Source: Hydrogenophaga sp.
GTDB lineage: Bacteria > Pseudomonadota > Gammaproteobacteria > Burkholderiales > Burkholderiaceae_C
Direction of reading: 5' to 3'
Length of the DNA stretch: 64,000 nt
Assembly (NCBI RefSeq): GCF_014773545.1
Contig: NZ_SDDV01000005.1
Coordinates: 62,001-126,000, forward strand
The translations under genes were made by a program, and so were the position numbers. Below, in pieces: positions 50,632 to 61,537 of this stretch. The stretch's first letter is position 1. Every line of letters starts with the position of its first letter. The notes below the pieces were generated by a model. That model was not told the DNA's origin. It saw nothing but the letters and a program-made list of their open reading frames with translations, and did not search any database.

Positions 50632-51287
50632 AGCTGGCCTTTCGCAGCGTCGGTCTGCGCGACAGGTGCAGGCTCATTCTTCTGCGTCGCCGTCATCGGC
50701 AGCACCCGCAGACGGTCTTGCGCACGCACGCGCACCTGCAAACTCGGGTCGATCGCTTTGCTGTCCTTGCGTTGACGCAGCGTCAGCGCAATGGCGGCAA
50801 TCATCGCCACCAGCAAAATCGCGCCAGCGATTTGAATCGGATACAGGTATTCGCTGTAGAGCAGCAAGCCCAGCTCATGGGTGTTGGAATAGCCAGCTGC
50901 GTGGATACCGGTACCGGGTGCATCGGGGTTGCCGCTCACCGTCGGAAAGCCAACCCAAAGCACTGCAATCAATTGCAGTGCAACCAATGCTCCGACCAAG
51001 GCGGCGAGCGGAAAGTGCTTCCAGAAGCTGCGGCGCATGCGATCAGTTCGGATATCCAGCATCATGACCACAAACATGAACAGCACCATCACCGCACCGA
51101 GGTAGACCAGCACCAAGGTCAGGGCGAGAAATTCGGCCTTGAGCAGCAACCACAGGCATGCAGCCTGCGAAAAGGCAAGCATCAGAAAAAGCACTGCATA
51201 CACCGGGTTGCGGGCGGTGATGACGCGAAAGGCTGAAAACAGCAATATGGCTGAGAACAGATAAAAAAAACCGACGGTGTAGTCCAT
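50628..51287 (-). CDS. nuoJ: NADH-quinone oxidoreductase subunit J
   Basis: A complex I membrane subunit of 219 residues with five helices. '[22 protein letters not shown]' (in part '[11 protein letters not shown]') and '[18 protein letters not shown]' are the family core. The C-terminal ~40 residues form a charged tail. A 114-bp gap to nuoI is the second-longest inside the operon and shows no gene. Confidence 0.96.
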   Translation of the reverse strand: MDYTVGFFYLFSAILLFSAFRVITARNPVYAVLFLMLAFSQAACLWLLLKAEFLALTLVLVYLGAVMVLFMFVVMMLDIRTDRMRRSFWKHFPLAALVGALVALQLIAVLWVGFPTVSGNPDAPGTGIHAAGYSNTHELGLLLYSEYLYPIQIAGAILLVAMIAAIALTLRQRKDSKAIDPSLQVRVRAQDRLRVLPMTATQKNEPAPVAQTDAAKGQL

Positions 51288-51401
51288 GGGCGCTTGACGG
51301 TAAGTGGAGCGTTAGGCAGGGGCAGCGAGCGTTAAGCGAAATGGGTGCAGGCAGACTCTTGGCGGCTCTGTGTGGCAAATTCTGAACCATGCGCCAAGGT
51401 T

Positions 51402-51926
51402 TCAGCGGTATTTGGCATCGGCGGCCCTGGCTGCGGCAATTTGTGGCTCGAAGCGATCCCCCACCGCCAGCAGCATGTCTTTGGTGAAATACAAGTCACC
51501 GCGCTTTTCGCCGTGGTATTCCAGAATGTGCGTCTCGACGATGGCGTCGACCGGACAGGCTTCTTCGCAAAAGCCGCAGAAAATGCACTTGGTCAGGTCG
51601 ATGTCGTAGCGCGTGGTGCGACGGCTGCCGTCGGCGCGCGTGTCCGACTCGATGCTGATGGCCACTGCCGGGCAGACCGCCTCACACAGCTTGCAGGCGA
51701 TGCAGCGCTCTTCACCGTTCTCATAACGACGCAGCGCGTGCAGACCGCGAAAACGCGGCGACAGCGGTGTCTTTTCTTCAGGAAACTGCAGCGTCACCTT
51801 GCGGCGAAAAGCGTAGCGCCCGGTTAGAACCATGCCTTTGAACAGTTCAACCAGCAAGAAGCTCTTGAGAAAATCGCCCAGAGAAAAAGGCGCGACGACA
51901 GTCGGGGTATCAGCGGTGGTAGACAT
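51402..51926 (-). CDS. nuoI: NADH-quinone oxidoreductase subunit I
   Basis: Peripheral-arm subunit carrying two [4Fe-4S] clusters (N6a/N6b), 174 residues. The ligands are Cys75, 78, 81, 85 ('[12 protein letters not shown]') and Cys114, 117, 120, 124 ('[12 protein letters not shown]'). The N-terminal ~30 residues are an amphipathic membrane-contact region. The open frame extends upstream over nuoH, but the ATG at 51926 gives the family start, 17 bp after nuoH. Confidence 0.97.
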   Translation of the reverse strand: MSTTADTPTVVAPFSLGDFLKSFLLVELFKGMVLTGRYAFRRKVTLQFPEEKTPLSPRFRGLHALRRYENGEERCIACKLCEAVCPAVAISIESDTRADGSRRTTRYDIDLTKCIFCGFCEEACPVDAIVETHILEYHGEKRGDLYFTKDMLLAVGDRFEPQIAAARAADAKYR

Positions 51927-51943
51927 GATGGTGCGCCCGGTTT

Positions 51944-53026
51944 TCAGTTCCAGATATTCCAGGGGGACTGCATCAGCGCGCCGACCAGCACCAGCCAAAT
52001 CAGCGTGATCGGAATGAAAACCTTCCAACCCAGGCGCATGATCTGGTCGTAGCGAAAACGTGGAAAGGTGGCGCGAATCCAGATAAACAGCGAGACGACG
52101 AAGCAAGTCTTGAGTCCCAGCCAGATCCAGCCCGGAATGGCGTTGAACAGCGGGGTGTCTATGGGCGGCAACCAGCCACCCAGGAACATCAGCACCGCCA
52201 GGATAGAGATCAGCCACATGGTGGCGTATTCGGCCAGGAAGAAGGTGGCAAAGCCCATGCCGGAGTACTCGACCATATGACCCGCCACGATCTCGGCCTC
52301 GCCCTCGACCACGTCAAAGGGATGGCGGTTCGCCTCGGCCACGCCGGAGATCAGGAATACCAGAAAAATGGGCAGCAGCGGCAGCCAGTTCCAGGACAGG
52401 AAGTTCAGCCCCATGTCGGCACCCATGCCGCTGGCCTGCGATGCGACGATGTCGCCCAAGTGCATGCTGCCCGCCGTCATGATGACGATCAGGAAGCAAA
52501 AACCCATGGCGATTTCGTAGCTGATCATCTGTGCCGACGCGCGCAGCGCGCCCAGGAAGGCGTATTTGGAATTGGATGCCCAACCGGCGATGATGACGCC
52601 GTACACCTCGAGTGAGGTGATGGCCAGAATCAGCAATAAGCCGGCGTTGACATTGGCCAAAATGGCCTCGGGGCCAAACGGAACGGCGACCCAGGCCGCC
52701 AGCGCCGGCATGATGGCCATCACCGGGCCCAGCCGCAGCAGTCCTTGGTTGGCCGCTGCCGGACTGATAATCTCTTTCGTCAGCAGTTTGAGGGCGTCAG
52801 CAATCGGTTGCAGCAAGCCAAACGGACCGACGCGGTTGGGCCCCATCCGCACCTGCATGAAGCCGATCAGCTTGCGCTCCCACAGTATGAGGTAGGCCAC
52901 CGCACCCAGCAGCGGCAACAACACGGCAATGATTTTGATCAGATTCCACAGCACCGGCCAGGCCGCCGTGCTCCACCACGGGGCGGCAATCAGGCCCAGG
53001 CCGCCATAATAAATTGCGTCAATCAT
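51944..53026 (-). CDS. nuoH: NADH-quinone oxidoreductase subunit H
   Basis: Membrane subunit at the quinone-binding junction, 360 residues with eight helices. '[24 protein letters not shown]' is seen in part ('[11 protein letters not shown]'), and '[19 protein letters not shown]' includes the conserved acidic quinone-channel residues. It starts 2 bp after nuoG. Confidence 0.97.
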   Translation of the reverse strand: MIDAIYYGGLGLIAAPWWSTAAWPVLWNLIKIIAVLLPLLGAVAYLILWERKLIGFMQVRMGPNRVGPFGLLQPIADALKLLTKEIISPAAANQGLLRLGPVMAIMPALAAWVAVPFGPEAILANVNAGLLLILAITSLEVYGVIIAGWASNSKYAFLGALRASAQMISYEIAMGFCFLIVIMTAGSMHLGDIVASQASGMGADMGLNFLSWNWLPLLPIFLVFLISGVAEANRHPFDVVEGEAEIVAGHMVEYSGMGFATFFLAEYATMWLISILAVLMFLGGWLPPIDTPLFNAIPGWIWLGLKTCFVVSLFIWIRATFPRFRYDQIMRLGWKVFIPITLIWLVLVGALMQSPWNIWN

Positions 53027-53028
53027 GC

Positions 53029-55170
53029 TCAGACTGCTCCCCTGCTGGCTGCGCCATTGGTTCTGCCGACTTGGGCGTCGGCGCTGCGCTGCAGCGCAGC
53101 GGCGCGCCGCACCAAAGCATCAAGCTGGTAAATCGAGGCCACGCAAGGTGCTTGGCGCGCCGGTCTCAGGTCGGGCACGGCCGTACTGGCGTTGCACAGG
53201 CGCGCGGCGTCGACCCGCTCGCCCGACGTCACGCCAGGCAGCAGCGCTGCCAGCACCGCCTGCGAGGAATCGGCATCAAAACCGGGCAAGCCCAGCAGGT
53301 TAGCCAGCACGCGCAGCAGCTTCCAGGCCGGACGGGTATCGGCCAGCGGCCGCACCACGGCATGAAAGCTCTGCAAGCGCCCTTCGGCGTTGACGAACGA
53401 GCCCGAGGTTTCGGTAAACGGCGCCACCGGCAACAACACGTCGCTGATGTCCAGGTTGGTTTTAAAGGGGCTGAGCGTGACCACCATGTCGGCCGATTGC
53501 AGACCCGCGCCGCCAAGCGCGCTGTCGCTGTCGGGTTCGGCATGCAACAGCAGCACCGCCTTGAGGCCACCAGCGAGCATCTGCTGTGCGTTGAGTCCAC
53601 CCGGCCCGGGCAAGGCGTGCGCCAGTTGCGCGCCAACGGTATTGGCGGCTTCGCTGAGGTAGCCTACGCTGGCACCGGTCTGCTGCGCGATCCAGTTGGC
53701 CAGCGCCAGCAAGCTGGCGGCTTTTTCATGGTGGGCGGCGGCGTTGCCCAGCAAGACAGCTTTGCGCTCGCCACCCAGCAGCGACAGCGCCAGCGCGCGC
53801 GCCGCATCGCTCACCACGGCGTCCACCGGTGGCTTGGCACCGGTTTGCTGCCCCACGGCAACGGCCACGCCAGCGAGTGCGCCGACCCAAGTGGCGCTGT
53901 CGGACAGCAAGGTGTTGCGCACAGGCATGGCCCAGTCGGGCGCTTGCTCAAGCAGCGCGCTGACTTGGCATCCCTGGCGCACTGCCTGGCGGATACGCTG
54001 GGCAAACAAGGGATGGTCTTTGCGCAGGTTCGAGCCGATCACCAACACGCGATCGAGGCGGGACAAAGCGGCCACCGGCAGACCCAGCCAACGCGCCGAA
54101 CCCGCTGCTGCGACATTGGAAAAATCGGCGTGGCGCAAGCGGCTGTCTACGTTTTCACTGCCCAGGCCGCGCACCAGCGCGGCCGCCAGCGCCAGTTCTT
54201 CCAGGGTGCTGTGCGGGCTGAGCAGCGCGCCGATGGCAGCCGCACCGTGTGCGCTCTTGACCTGCTTGAGACCGTTGGCGACGTATTCAAGCGCGGTCTG
54301 CCAGCCCACTGTCTTCCAGACCCCGCCTTGCTTGATCATGGGTGCTTGCAAACGATCGGCGCTGTTGAGGGCTTCGTAGGAGAAGCGGTCACGGTCGGCG
54401 ATCCAGCACTCGTTGACGGCTTCGTTTTCCAGCGGAACGACGCGCATGACCTGCTGGTTTTTCACCTGCACGATCAGGTTGGCACCGGTCGAGTCGTGCG
54501 GGCTGATCGATTTGCGGCGCGACAATTCCCAGGTGCGCGCCTGGTAGCGAAATGGTTTGCTGGTCAGCGCACCGACCGGGCACAGATCGATCATATTGCC
54601 CGACAGCTCGGAATCAACGGTTTGACCGACGAAGGTTTCGATCTCGGCGTGTTCACCGCGATGCGACATGCCTAACTCCATCGCGCCGGCGATTTCCTGA
54701 CCGAAGCGCACGCAGCGCGTGCAGTGGATGCAGCGGCTCATCTCCTCCATCGAAATCAGCGGACCGATGTCCTTGTGAAACACGACGCGCTTTTCTTCTT
54801 CGTAGCGCGAACGGGCCGCGCCATAACCGACCGCCAAGTCTTGCAACTGGCATTCGCCGCCCTGATCGCAAATGGGGCAGTCCAGCGGGTGGTTGATGAG
54901 CAAAAACTCCATCACCGACTGCTGCGCCTTGATCGCCTTATCGGACTGGGTACGCACCACCATGCCCATGGTCACCGGCGTGGCGCAGGCCGGCATGGGT
55001 TTGGGCGCTTTTTCCACCTCCACCAGACACATGCGGCAATTGGCGGCGATGGAGAGCTTCTTGTGATAGCAAAAATGCGGAATGTAGGTGCCGGCCTTTT
55101 CTGCCGCATGCATGACCATGCTGCCGGCTGGCACCTCCACCTTTTTTCCGTCGAGTTGGATTTCTATCAT
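53029..55170 (-). CDS. nuoG: NADH-quinone oxidoreductase subunit G
   Basis: The largest peripheral subunit, 713 residues. The [2Fe-2S] ligands are Cys34, 45, 48 and 62 ('HFCYHKKLS', 'CRMC', 'ACATPV'). The following His/Cys cluster is in '[16 protein letters not shown]' and the next [4Fe-4S] in 'CIHCTRC'. The C-terminal two thirds form a molybdopterin-like domain with degenerate cofactor sites, which is normal. The start ATG at 55170 is 14 bp after nuoF; the longer open frame is nuoF shadow. Confidence 0.96.
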   Translation of the reverse strand: MIEIQLDGKKVEVPAGSMVMHAAEKAGTYIPHFCYHKKLSIAANCRMCLVEVEKAPKPMPACATPVTMGMVVRTQSDKAIKAQQSVMEFLLINHPLDCPICDQGGECQLQDLAVGYGAARSRYEEEKRVVFHKDIGPLISMEEMSRCIHCTRCVRFGQEIAGAMELGMSHRGEHAEIETFVGQTVDSELSGNMIDLCPVGALTSKPFRYQARTWELSRRKSISPHDSTGANLIVQVKNQQVMRVVPLENEAVNECWIADRDRFSYEALNSADRLQAPMIKQGGVWKTVGWQTALEYVANGLKQVKSAHGAAAIGALLSPHSTLEELALAAALVRGLGSENVDSRLRHADFSNVAAAGSARWLGLPVAALSRLDRVLVIGSNLRKDHPLFAQRIRQAVRQGCQVSALLEQAPDWAMPVRNTLLSDSATWVGALAGVAVAVGQQTGAKPPVDAVVSDAARALALSLLGGERKAVLLGNAAAHHEKAASLLALANWIAQQTGASVGYLSEAANTVGAQLAHALPGPGGLNAQQMLAGGLKAVLLLHAEPDSDSALGGAGLQSADMVVTLSPFKTNLDISDVLLPVAPFTETSGSFVNAEGRLQSFHAVVRPLADTRPAWKLLRVLANLLGLPGFDADSSQAVLAALLPGVTSGERVDAARLCNASTAVPDLRPARQAPCVASIYQLDALVRRAAALQRSADAQVGRTNGAASRGAV

Positions 55171-55184
55171 GTGCTTGGCTTGTC

Positions 55185-56561
55185 TCAGACGCTGGCCCGA
55201 ACCAGGGAAGTCTTGTGTGCGATGAAATGTTCGAACTCGGGGCGAAAGTGCTTGAGCATGGCGCGCACCGGCATGGCTGCGGCTTCGCCCAGGGCGCAAA
55301 TGGTGCGGCCCATGATGTTTTCGGCCACGTTGTCGAGCAGCTCCAGATCGGCTGGCCTGCCCTGTCCGCGGTGGATGCGGTCCACCAGGCGCCAGAGCCA
55401 GCCGGTGCCTTCGCGGCAGGGCGTGCACTGGCCGCAGCTCTCGTGCATATAGAAGTACGACAGGCGCTTGAGCGACTCGACCATGCAGCGCGAGTCATCC
55501 AGCACGATCACCGCGCCCGAGCCCAGCATGGAGCCGGCCTTGGCGATGGAGTCGTAATCCATGCTGCATTCCAGCATGGTCGCCGCCGGCACCACCGGAG
55601 AAGACGATCCGCCCGGAATCACGGCCTTGAGTTGACGTCCCTGGCGCACGCCACCGGCGAGTTCCAGCAGTTTGGCAAACGAAGTACCCATGGGCACTTC
55701 ATAGTTGCCGGGTGCTTCGACGTCACCGCTGACGGAAAAAATCTTGGTGCCACCGTTATTTGGTTTGCCGCAGGCCAGATAGGCCGGGCCGCCGTTTCGG
55801 ATGATCCACGGCACCGCTGCAAAGGTTTCGGTGTTGTTGATGGTGGTCGGTTTGCCGTACAGACCAAAGCTGGCCGGAAACGGTGGCTTGAAGCGCGGCT
55901 GGCCTTTCTTGCCCTCCAGCGACTCCAGCAGCGCGGTTTCCTCGCCACAGATGTAAGCGCCAAATCCGTGGTGGGCGTGCAGTTGAAAACTGAAGCCGCT
56001 GCCCAGCAGGTTCGTGCCCAGATAGCCGGCAGCGCGCGCTTGCTCTAGCGCGGCCTCGAAACGATCGTAGGCGTCGAAAATTTCGCCGTGGATGTAGTTG
56101 TAGCCGACGCTGATGCCCATCGCGTAGGCGGCAATCGCCATGCCTTCGATCACGATGTGCGGGTTGTGCAACAGGATTTCGCGGTCCTTGCAGGTTCCGG
56201 GCTCGCCTTCGTCGGAGTTGCACACCAGGTACTTCTGGCCCGGAAACTGGCGCGGCATGAAGCTCCACTTGAGGCCGGTGGGAAAACCCGCCCCACCGCG
56301 CCCGCGCAGCGCCGACTCTTTCACGCAGGCAATCACCTGCTCTTGCGTCATGCCGATCGTCGGCGGATCGCCAGCCGGGGCCAAGCCGTCTTGGCCCAGT
56401 ATTTTGCGCAGCGCCGAATAACCACCGCGCGCCACGTAATCCGGCAAGGACCAGTTGCGGCCGTTGAGTCCGGCCAGGATGTGCGGCTCGATGTGCCGAC
56501 CGTGAAAACAGGTCTGCACGCCGGTGCTGCGAAACTGCGAGAGGATATGTTCTGCGTTCAT
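55185..56561 (-). CDS. nuoF: NADH-quinone oxidoreductase subunit F
   Basis: NADH- and FMN-binding subunit, 458 residues. The NADH/FMN motif '[13 protein letters not shown]' and '[14 protein letters not shown]' are intact. The [4Fe-4S] cluster ligands are in '[12 protein letters not shown]' and '[11 protein letters not shown]'. The ATG at 56561 overlaps the nuoE stop (ATGA), so I prefer it to the long upstream open frame. Confidence 0.97.
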   Translation of the reverse strand: MNAEHILSQFRSTGVQTCFHGRHIEPHILAGLNGRNWSLPDYVARGGYSALRKILGQDGLAPAGDPPTIGMTQEQVIACVKESALRGRGGAGFPTGLKWSFMPRQFPGQKYLVCNSDEGEPGTCKDREILLHNPHIVIEGMAIAAYAMGISVGYNYIHGEIFDAYDRFEAALEQARAAGYLGTNLLGSGFSFQLHAHHGFGAYICGEETALLESLEGKKGQPRFKPPFPASFGLYGKPTTINNTETFAAVPWIIRNGGPAYLACGKPNNGGTKIFSVSGDVEAPGNYEVPMGTSFAKLLELAGGVRQGRQLKAVIPGGSSSPVVPAATMLECSMDYDSIAKAGSMLGSGAVIVLDDSRCMVESLKRLSYFYMHESCGQCTPCREGTGWLWRLVDRIHRGQGRPADLELLDNVAENIMGRTICALGEAAAMPVRAMLKHFRPEFEHFIAHKTSLVRASV

Positions 56562-57097
56562 GGCTTTGCCTGGGCCGAGGCGCGCAGCCCGTCGATCAAT
56601 TGGTCGAGCTTGTCGTTGCTCATGAAGCTGCACATGTGGCGGTCGTTGACCAGCAGCACCGGCGCGTCGGCGCAGGCACCCAGGCACTCGCTTTGCTGCA
56701 GGGTGAACAAGCCATCGGCGCTGGTGCCACCCATCTCTACGCCCAGTTGCCGCTCCAAATGCCCAAGCGCCCGGTAGCCGTCGCGCAACTGGCACGGCAG
56801 GTTGGTGCAGACGTTGATCTTGAACGCGCCCACCGGCTGTTGGTTGTACATGTTGTAGAAGGTCGTGACCTCGTGCACGGCCATGGCAGCCATGCCCAGA
56901 TAGTCGGCAATGGCTTGCTCGGCCGCGCGGCTCACGCAGCCCTGCTCCTGCTGCACGATGGCCAGACAGGCCATGACGGCCGACTGCGCCTGCTCGGCTG
57001 GGTACTTGGCAACCTCGCGCGCAAAGCGCTGGCGCGTGGCGTCGGACAGCGGCATGGCGCTCACCGGCCCACTGGCGAGGGGACGATCTGCGTTCAT
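56558..57097 (-). CDS. nuoE: NADH-quinone oxidoreductase subunit E
   Basis: A [2Fe-2S] subunit of the NADH dehydrogenase module, 179 residues. The ligands are Cys97 and Cys102 ('CTNLPC') and Cys138 and Cys142 ('CLGAC'). The start overlaps the nuoD stop and its own stop overlaps the nuoF start. Confidence 0.97.
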   Translation of the reverse strand: MNADRPLASGPVSAMPLSDATRQRFAREVAKYPAEQAQSAVMACLAIVQQEQGCVSRAAEQAIADYLGMAAMAVHEVTTFYNMYNQQPVGAFKINVCTNLPCQLRDGYRALGHLERQLGVEMGGTSADGLFTLQQSECLGACADAPVLLVNDRHMCSFMSNDKLDQLIDGLRASAQAKP

Positions 57098-58347
57098 CGG
57101 TCGATCTCTCCAAAAACGATGTCCAGGGTGCCTATGATGGCCACCGCGTCGGCCAGCATGTGGCCGCGCACCATTTCATCCAGGCTGGCCAAGTGGGCAA
57201 AGCCGGGGGCGCGGATTTTCAGTCGGTAGGGCTTGTTGGCGCCGTCGCTCACCAGGTAGATGCCGAACTCGCCCTTGGGGTGCTCCACTGCAGCATAGGC
57301 CTGCCCCTGCGGCACATGAAAGCCCTCAGTAAAGAGCTTGAAGTGGTGGATCAAGTCCTCCATGCTCGACTTCATAGATGCACGCGCGGGCGGCGCCACC
57401 TTGCGGTTGTCGGTAATGACTGGACCGGGGTTGACGCGCAACCAATCGACGCACTGCTTGATGATGCGGTTCGACTGCTTCATCTCCTCCATGCGCACCA
57501 GGTAGCGGTCGTAGGTGTCGCCAGTTTTTCCGACCGGGATGTCAAAATCCATCCGATCGTAAACCTCGTAGGGCTGCTTCTTGCGCAAGTCCCAGGCAAC
57601 TCCCGAGCCGCGCAGCATAGGCCCGGTCAGGCCCAGGCTGAGCGCACGTTCGGGCGTGACCACGCCAATACCCACCGTGCGTTGTTTCCATATCCGGTTG
57701 TCTGTCAGCAAGGTGTGGTATTCGGCCAGATGGGTCTGGAAACGCTGGGTGAAATCTTCGATGAAGTCCAGCAGTGAGCCCTGGCGGTTGCTGTTCAACT
57801 GCGCCATGGCGCGCGCGTTGCGAATTTTGCTGACCGTGTGCTGCGGCATGCTGTCGGGCAGATCGCGGTAGACGCCGCCCGGGCGGAAGTAGGCCGCGTG
57901 CATGCGCGCACCCGACACCGCTTCGTACATGTCGAACAGGTCTTCGCGCTCGCGAAAGGCGTAGATCAGAATGGTCGAGCTGCCGCAATCGTTGCCGTGC
58001 GAACCCAGCCACATCAGGTGGTTGAGCAGGCGCGTAATTTCGCTGAACAGCACGCGGATAAATTGCGCGCGCAACGGAACTTCAATGCCCAAAAGCTTCT
58101 CAATTGCCAAGCAGTAGGCGTGCTCGTTGCACATCATCGAGACGTAGTCCAGCCGATCCATGTAAGGCAGGGCCTGGATGAAGGTTTTGTGCTCGGCGAG
58201 CTTCTCAGTCGCACGGTGCAGCAAGCCGATGTGCGGGTCGGCGCGCTGCACGACCTCGCCATCGAGCTCTAGCACCAGGCGCAGCACGCCGTGCGCGGCC
58301 GGGTGCTGCGGACCGAAGTTCAGGGTGTAATTCTTGATGTCAGCCAT
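57094..58347 (-). CDS. nuoD: NADH-quinone oxidoreductase subunit D
   Basis: The 49-kDa-type subunit forming the quinone pocket with NuoB, 417 residues. '[21 protein letters not shown]' is seen in part ('[10 protein letters not shown]') and '[18 protein letters not shown]' includes the conserved Asp and Tyr. The C-terminus 'DIVFGEIDR' is standard. It starts 27 bp after nuoC. NuoC and NuoD are separate, as in most Proteobacteria and unlike the fused E. coli NuoCD. Confidence 0.97.
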   Translation of the reverse strand: MADIKNYTLNFGPQHPAAHGVLRLVLELDGEVVQRADPHIGLLHRATEKLAEHKTFIQALPYMDRLDYVSMMCNEHAYCLAIEKLLGIEVPLRAQFIRVLFSEITRLLNHLMWLGSHGNDCGSSTILIYAFREREDLFDMYEAVSGARMHAAYFRPGGVYRDLPDSMPQHTVSKIRNARAMAQLNSNRQGSLLDFIEDFTQRFQTHLAEYHTLLTDNRIWKQRTVGIGVVTPERALSLGLTGPMLRGSGVAWDLRKKQPYEVYDRMDFDIPVGKTGDTYDRYLVRMEEMKQSNRIIKQCVDWLRVNPGPVITDNRKVAPPARASMKSSMEDLIHHFKLFTEGFHVPQGQAYAAVEHPKGEFGIYLVSDGANKPYRLKIRAPGFAHLASLDEMVRGHMLADAVAIIGTLDIVFGEIDR

Positions 58348-58374
58348 ATGCGTCAGCGACTGCGGCCCAAGCCC

Positions 58375-58995
58375 TCAGTGCAAGCCCCCGTAGTTGTCTT
58401 CGCGAATCACGCGCGGCGTGAGCTCGCGCGGCTCGATCGTGACCGGCTCGTAAACCACGCGCTGGCGTTCAGCGTCGTAGCGCATTTCGACATGGCCCTC
58501 GAGCGGAAAATCTTTGCGAAACGGATGGCCAATAAAACCGTAATCGGTCAGGATGCGACGCAGATCGTCGTGCCCCTCGAAGACGATGCCGTACAGGTCG
58601 AACGCCTCGCGCTCGTACCAGTTGACCGAAGCCCACAGTGGGGTGAGCGAGTCCAGCAGCGCAAAGTCGTCCTGCGGGCAGAACACGCGCACGCGCAGGC
58701 GCTGATTCAGACTGACCGAGAGCAGGTGCACCACAACGGCGAAACGCGCTCCGTCCCAAGCACCGTCGTCATAGGTTTTGAAGTCGATGCCGCACAAATC
58801 GATTAATTGCTCGAAACGGGTTTGCGGCGCATCGCGCAGGGTCTGCATGACGGCAAAGTAGTCGGCTGCAGCCACGTCCAGCGTGACCTCGCCGCGCTCG
58901 ATCGCGATGGCACGCACCGACTCCCCCAGCAGAGCCGACACGGCGCTCATGATCGCTTCTGGTCGGGTTGCGTAGGCGCTGGCTGTCTCACTCAT
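58375..58995 (-). CDS. nuoC: NADH-quinone oxidoreductase subunit C
   Basis: The 30-kDa-type subunit, 206 residues. The signature '[21 protein letters not shown]' is seen in part ('[11 protein letters not shown]'), followed by '[20 protein letters not shown]'. The start ATG at 58995 lies 38 bp after nuoB. Confidence 0.97.
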   Translation of the reverse strand: MSETASAYATRPEAIMSAVSALLGESVRAIAIERGEVTLDVAAADYFAVMQTLRDAPQTRFEQLIDLCGIDFKTYDDGAWDGARFAVVVHLLSVSLNQRLRVRVFCPQDDFALLDSLTPLWASVNWYEREAFDLYGIVFEGHDDLRRILTDYGFIGHPFRKDFPLEGHVEMRYDAERQRVVYEPVTIEPRELTPRVIREDNYGGLH

Positions 58996-59033
58996 GTACC
59001 GGCTTTCTGAACGGGAATCTGGGCGCGCGCCGC

Positions 59034-59513
59034 TCAAGCGCGCGCAATGGTGTGGGTGCGACGTATTTTTTGCTGCAATTGAATGATGCCGTACAGCAAG
59101 GCTTCGGCCGTGGGTGGGCAGCCGGGCACATAGACATCAACCGGAACGATGCGATCGCAGCCACGCACCACCGAATAGCTGTAGTGGTAGTAGCCGCCGC
59201 CGTTGGCGCACGAACCCATGGAGAGCACCCAACGCGGCTCGGCCATCTGATCGTAGACCTTGCGCAGCGCGGGCGCCATCTTGTTGCACAGTGTGCCCGC
59301 CACGATCATCAGATCCGACTGGCGCGGACTGGCCCGAAACACCTCGGCCCCAAAGCGCCCCAGGTCGTAGCGCGCCGCGGCCGAATGCATCATTTCGACC
59401 GCACAGCAAGCCAGACCAAAACTCATCGGCCAGAGCGATCCGGTTTTGGCCCAATTGACCACCGAATCGTAGCTGGTGGTGACAAAACCTTGCTTGAAAA
59501 CGCCTTCAATCAT
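59034..59513 (-). CDS. nuoB: NADH-quinone oxidoreductase subunit B
   Basis: Carries the terminal [4Fe-4S] cluster N2 next to quinone, 159 residues. The ligands are the tandem Cys36-Cys37 ('LACCAVEMM'), Cys102 and Cys132 ('PGCPP'). A 149-bp gap with two hairpins separates it from nuoA, the largest gap inside the operon. Confidence 0.97.
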   Translation of the reverse strand: MIEGVFKQGFVTTSYDSVVNWAKTGSLWPMSFGLACCAVEMMHSAAARYDLGRFGAEVFRASPRQSDLMIVAGTLCNKMAPALRKVYDQMAEPRWVLSMGSCANGGGYYHYSYSVVRGCDRIVPVDVYVPGCPPTAEALLYGIIQLQQKIRRTHTIARA

Positions 59514-59585
59514 GTTTCAATCCGCACCCGAACCAGCCGGGTGAAACAACACGGAAGAGGTCACGACCCGCCCGTGTTCGGTTAT

Positions 59586-59638
59586 CCCCCTGAGGGGGAG
59601 GTTTCCAACCGGAGTTGGTTTTTGATGAAACACTCCGG
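59586..59638. repeat. Two hairpins in the nuoA-nuoB gap
   Basis: CCCCC-TGA-GGGGG (59586-59598) and CCGGAGT (59609-59615) paired with ACTCCGG (59632-59638) form two stem-loops in the 149-bp non-coding spacer. No T tract follows on the minus strand. They may set mRNA stability or partial termination after nuoA; equally they could be a degenerate intergenic repeat. Confidence 0.5.
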
Positions 59639-59662
59639 TGCATTCGCTCAGATGACCAAACC

Positions 59663-60022
59663 CTATTCCCAGTCCAGCGCACCCTTTTTCCACTCATAGA
59701 CAAAGCCCACGGTGAGAATGAGCAAAAACATCAGACCCGCCAGAAAACCAGTCATACCGATATCGGAAAACGCCACCGCCCAGGGAATCAGGAAGGCGAT
59801 TTCGAGATCAAACAGGATGAACAGAATGGCCACCAGATAGTAGCGCACGTCGAACTTCATGCGCGCGTCTTCAAAGGCTTCGAAGCCGCATTCGTAGGGT
59901 GAGTTTTTTTCTGCGTCTGGTCGGTTCGGACCCAGGATGTAACCCAAGACCTGCGGCACCACGCCTACCGCAATACCGACCAGAATGAACAGCAGAACGG
60001 GAAGGTATTGTTCGAGATTCAT
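59663..60022 (-). CDS. nuoA: NADH-quinone oxidoreductase subunit A
   Basis: A membrane subunit of complex I, 119 residues with three helices. '[20 protein letters not shown]' is seen in part ('SPYECGFE') and '[16 protein letters not shown]' includes the conserved acidic pair. The ATG at 60022 was chosen; the longer frame overlaps the tRNA-Leu gene. It is the first gene of nuoA-N and lies 41 bp after the tRNA. Confidence 0.97.
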   Translation of the reverse strand: MNLEQYLPVLLFILVGIAVGVVPQVLGYILGPNRPDAEKNSPYECGFEAFEDARMKFDVRYYLVAILFILFDLEIAFLIPWAVAFSDIGMTGFLAGLMFLLILTVGFVYEWKKGALDWE

Positions 60023-60063
60023 TATGAATATTGGACATGGCGTGGGGCCATGCTGTCTCATGA

Positions 60064-60148
60064 TTGGTGCCGACGGCGAGACTCGAACTCGCACAGCTTG
60101 CGCCACTACCCCCTCAAGATAGCGTGTCTACCAATTTCACCACGTCGG
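60064..60148 (-). tRNA. tRNA-Leu (anticodon GAG)
   Basis: An 85-base minus-strand gene including encoded CCA. The acceptor GCCGAC pairs with GTCGGC, the anticodon stem CTATC/GGTAG encloses loop TTGAGGG with anticodon GAG, and the T arm contains GTTCGAGTC. The long variable arm is as expected for tRNA-Leu. It lies between secG and nuoA with no terminator in the 41 bp before nuoA, so it may be processed from the nuo transcript. Confidence 0.95.
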
Positions 60149-60297
60149 CTATATCTGCTCGACTTGACGGGCTGCAACAGCAGCCAGTCATGCCAAACAG
60201 ATGGAGATTCTAACCCGAAACGACGCCCCTGTTTTCTGGTTGTGTCGAGTGGTTTTTCAAACCGACCCGATCAAGCCAGGCCCAAGCGGCTGGCGCA

Positions 60298-60705
60298 TCA
60301 CTGACCCGGGATCTGGCCTGCTCCTGGGGCTGCCGGGGGGACAGCGGCCGCGCCTGCGGCCGGCGGCGGCACCGGTGTCTGACCGGGAATCTGTGCTGCC
60401 GTCGGTTGCTGCGCCGGCAGCACAGCACCTTCAAGCACGGTGCCTGTGCCGGGCTCCTCGCCCAGGTTGGCAAAGTAGGCCAAGCCCAGCGTGCTGGCCA
60501 GGAATAAAGTGGCCAGCACGGCCGTGCTGCGCGACATGAAGTTGGCACTGCCGGATGCGCCAAACAAGGTCGCCGAGCCGGCTCCGCCGCCGCCAAAAGC
60601 CGCGCCTGCATCGGCGCCCTTGCCGTGCTGCAACAAAATGAGAACGATCATGGTCAGCGCTGTAAGCATTTGAACCGCCAGCAATAGCGTCAATAAGAGG
60701 TTCAT
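60298..60705 (-). CDS. secG: Preprotein translocase subunit SecG
   Basis: Small inner-membrane partner of SecYE, 135 residues. Two membrane helices (about 3-22 and 52-75) flank the conserved cytoplasmic 'LLQHGKGADAGAAFGGG' loop. The C-terminal ~50 residues are Pro/Ala/Gln-rich with repeated 'PGQ' and are longer than in E. coli SecG (110 residues), probably disordered. The ATG at 60705 has a GGAG site. It follows tpiA by 49 bp and precedes the tRNA. Confidence 0.93.
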   Translation of the reverse strand: MNLLLTLLLAVQMLTALTMIVLILLQHGKGADAGAAFGGGGAGSATLFGASGSANFMSRSTAVLATLFLASTLGLAYFANLGEEPGTGTVLEGAVLPAQQPTAAQIPGQTPVPPPAAGAAAVPPAAPGAGQIPGQ

Positions 60706-60754
60706 TTTTTTCTCCAGAAACAAGTAAAGGACGAAGAGGTGGCGCCGCTCGGGT

Positions 60755-61501
60755 TCAGCCGGCCAGCGCCACGATCTGCAATAAATCGCTCGCTTTGAGC
60801 GAGGCGCCACCCAGCAGCCCGCCGTCTACGTCGGCTTGTGCCAGCAGGCTGGCAGCGTTGTTGGCATTCATGCTTCCGCCGTACAGAATGCGCACCCGTG
60901 CCGGGTGTTTGGTGGCCGCCGCCAGTTGCGCGCGCAGCACCGCATGCACCTGCTGCGCCTGCTGCGGCGTTGCGGTTTGCCCGGTTCCTATGGCCCAGAC
61001 CGGTTCATAAGCCAGCACGATTTCACTCGTGCAGTGCGCCACGGTGTGAATCACCGCAGCCAGCTGGCGTTTGACCACTGCTTCAGTCAAACCGGCCTGG
61101 CGCTCGGCCAGAGTTTCGCCGACGCAGACAATCGGCGTGATGCCAACGGCCAGCGCGCGCTGTGCTTTGGCGGCCACCACGGCGTCGGTCTCGCCGTGCT
61201 GCTGGCGGCGTTCGGAGTGGCCGACCAGGCTGTAGCGGCAGGCAAAGTCCTGCAACATGGCCGCGCTGACCTCGCCGGTGTAGGCACCCTGCGCGTGGGG
61301 CGAGACGTCTTGCGCCCCCCATGCAATCGGACTGCCCTGCAACAGCGACTGCACTTGCGCCAGATACGGCGCCGGCACGCACAGCGCCACGTCGGCACCG
61401 GGCGTGCTGCCGCGCAAGCCCTCAAGCAAGGCCTCGAGCAAGGTGGCGTTGGCAGCCAAGCTGCCGTTCATTTTCCAATTGCCCGCAATAAGTTTTTTCA
61501 T
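60755..61501 (-). CDS. tpiA: Triosephosphate isomerase
   Basis: Interconverts dihydroxyacetone phosphate and glyceraldehyde 3-phosphate, 248 residues. Active-site residues are Lys10 ('GNWKMN'), His95 ('VGHSERR') and Glu166 ('[11 protein letters not shown]'). The phosphate-binding 'YGGSMNANN' and 'GGLLGGASL' loops are present. The ATG at 61501 was chosen over an upstream GTG-type frame. It follows the quinone oxidoreductase gene by 36 bp. Confidence 0.96.
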   Translation of the reverse strand: MKKLIAGNWKMNGSLAANATLLEALLEGLRGSTPGADVALCVPAPYLAQVQSLLQGSPIAWGAQDVSPHAQGAYTGEVSAAMLQDFACRYSLVGHSERRQQHGETDAVVAAKAQRALAVGITPIVCVGETLAERQAGLTEAVVKRQLAAVIHTVAHCTSEIVLAYEPVWAIGTGQTATPQQAQQVHAVLRAQLAAATKHPARVRILYGGSMNANNAASLLAQADVDGGLLGGASLKASDLLQIVALAG

Positions 61502-61537
61502 ATCGAAGTTCCCGCTGTGCACCCGCACGCGTGCCGC

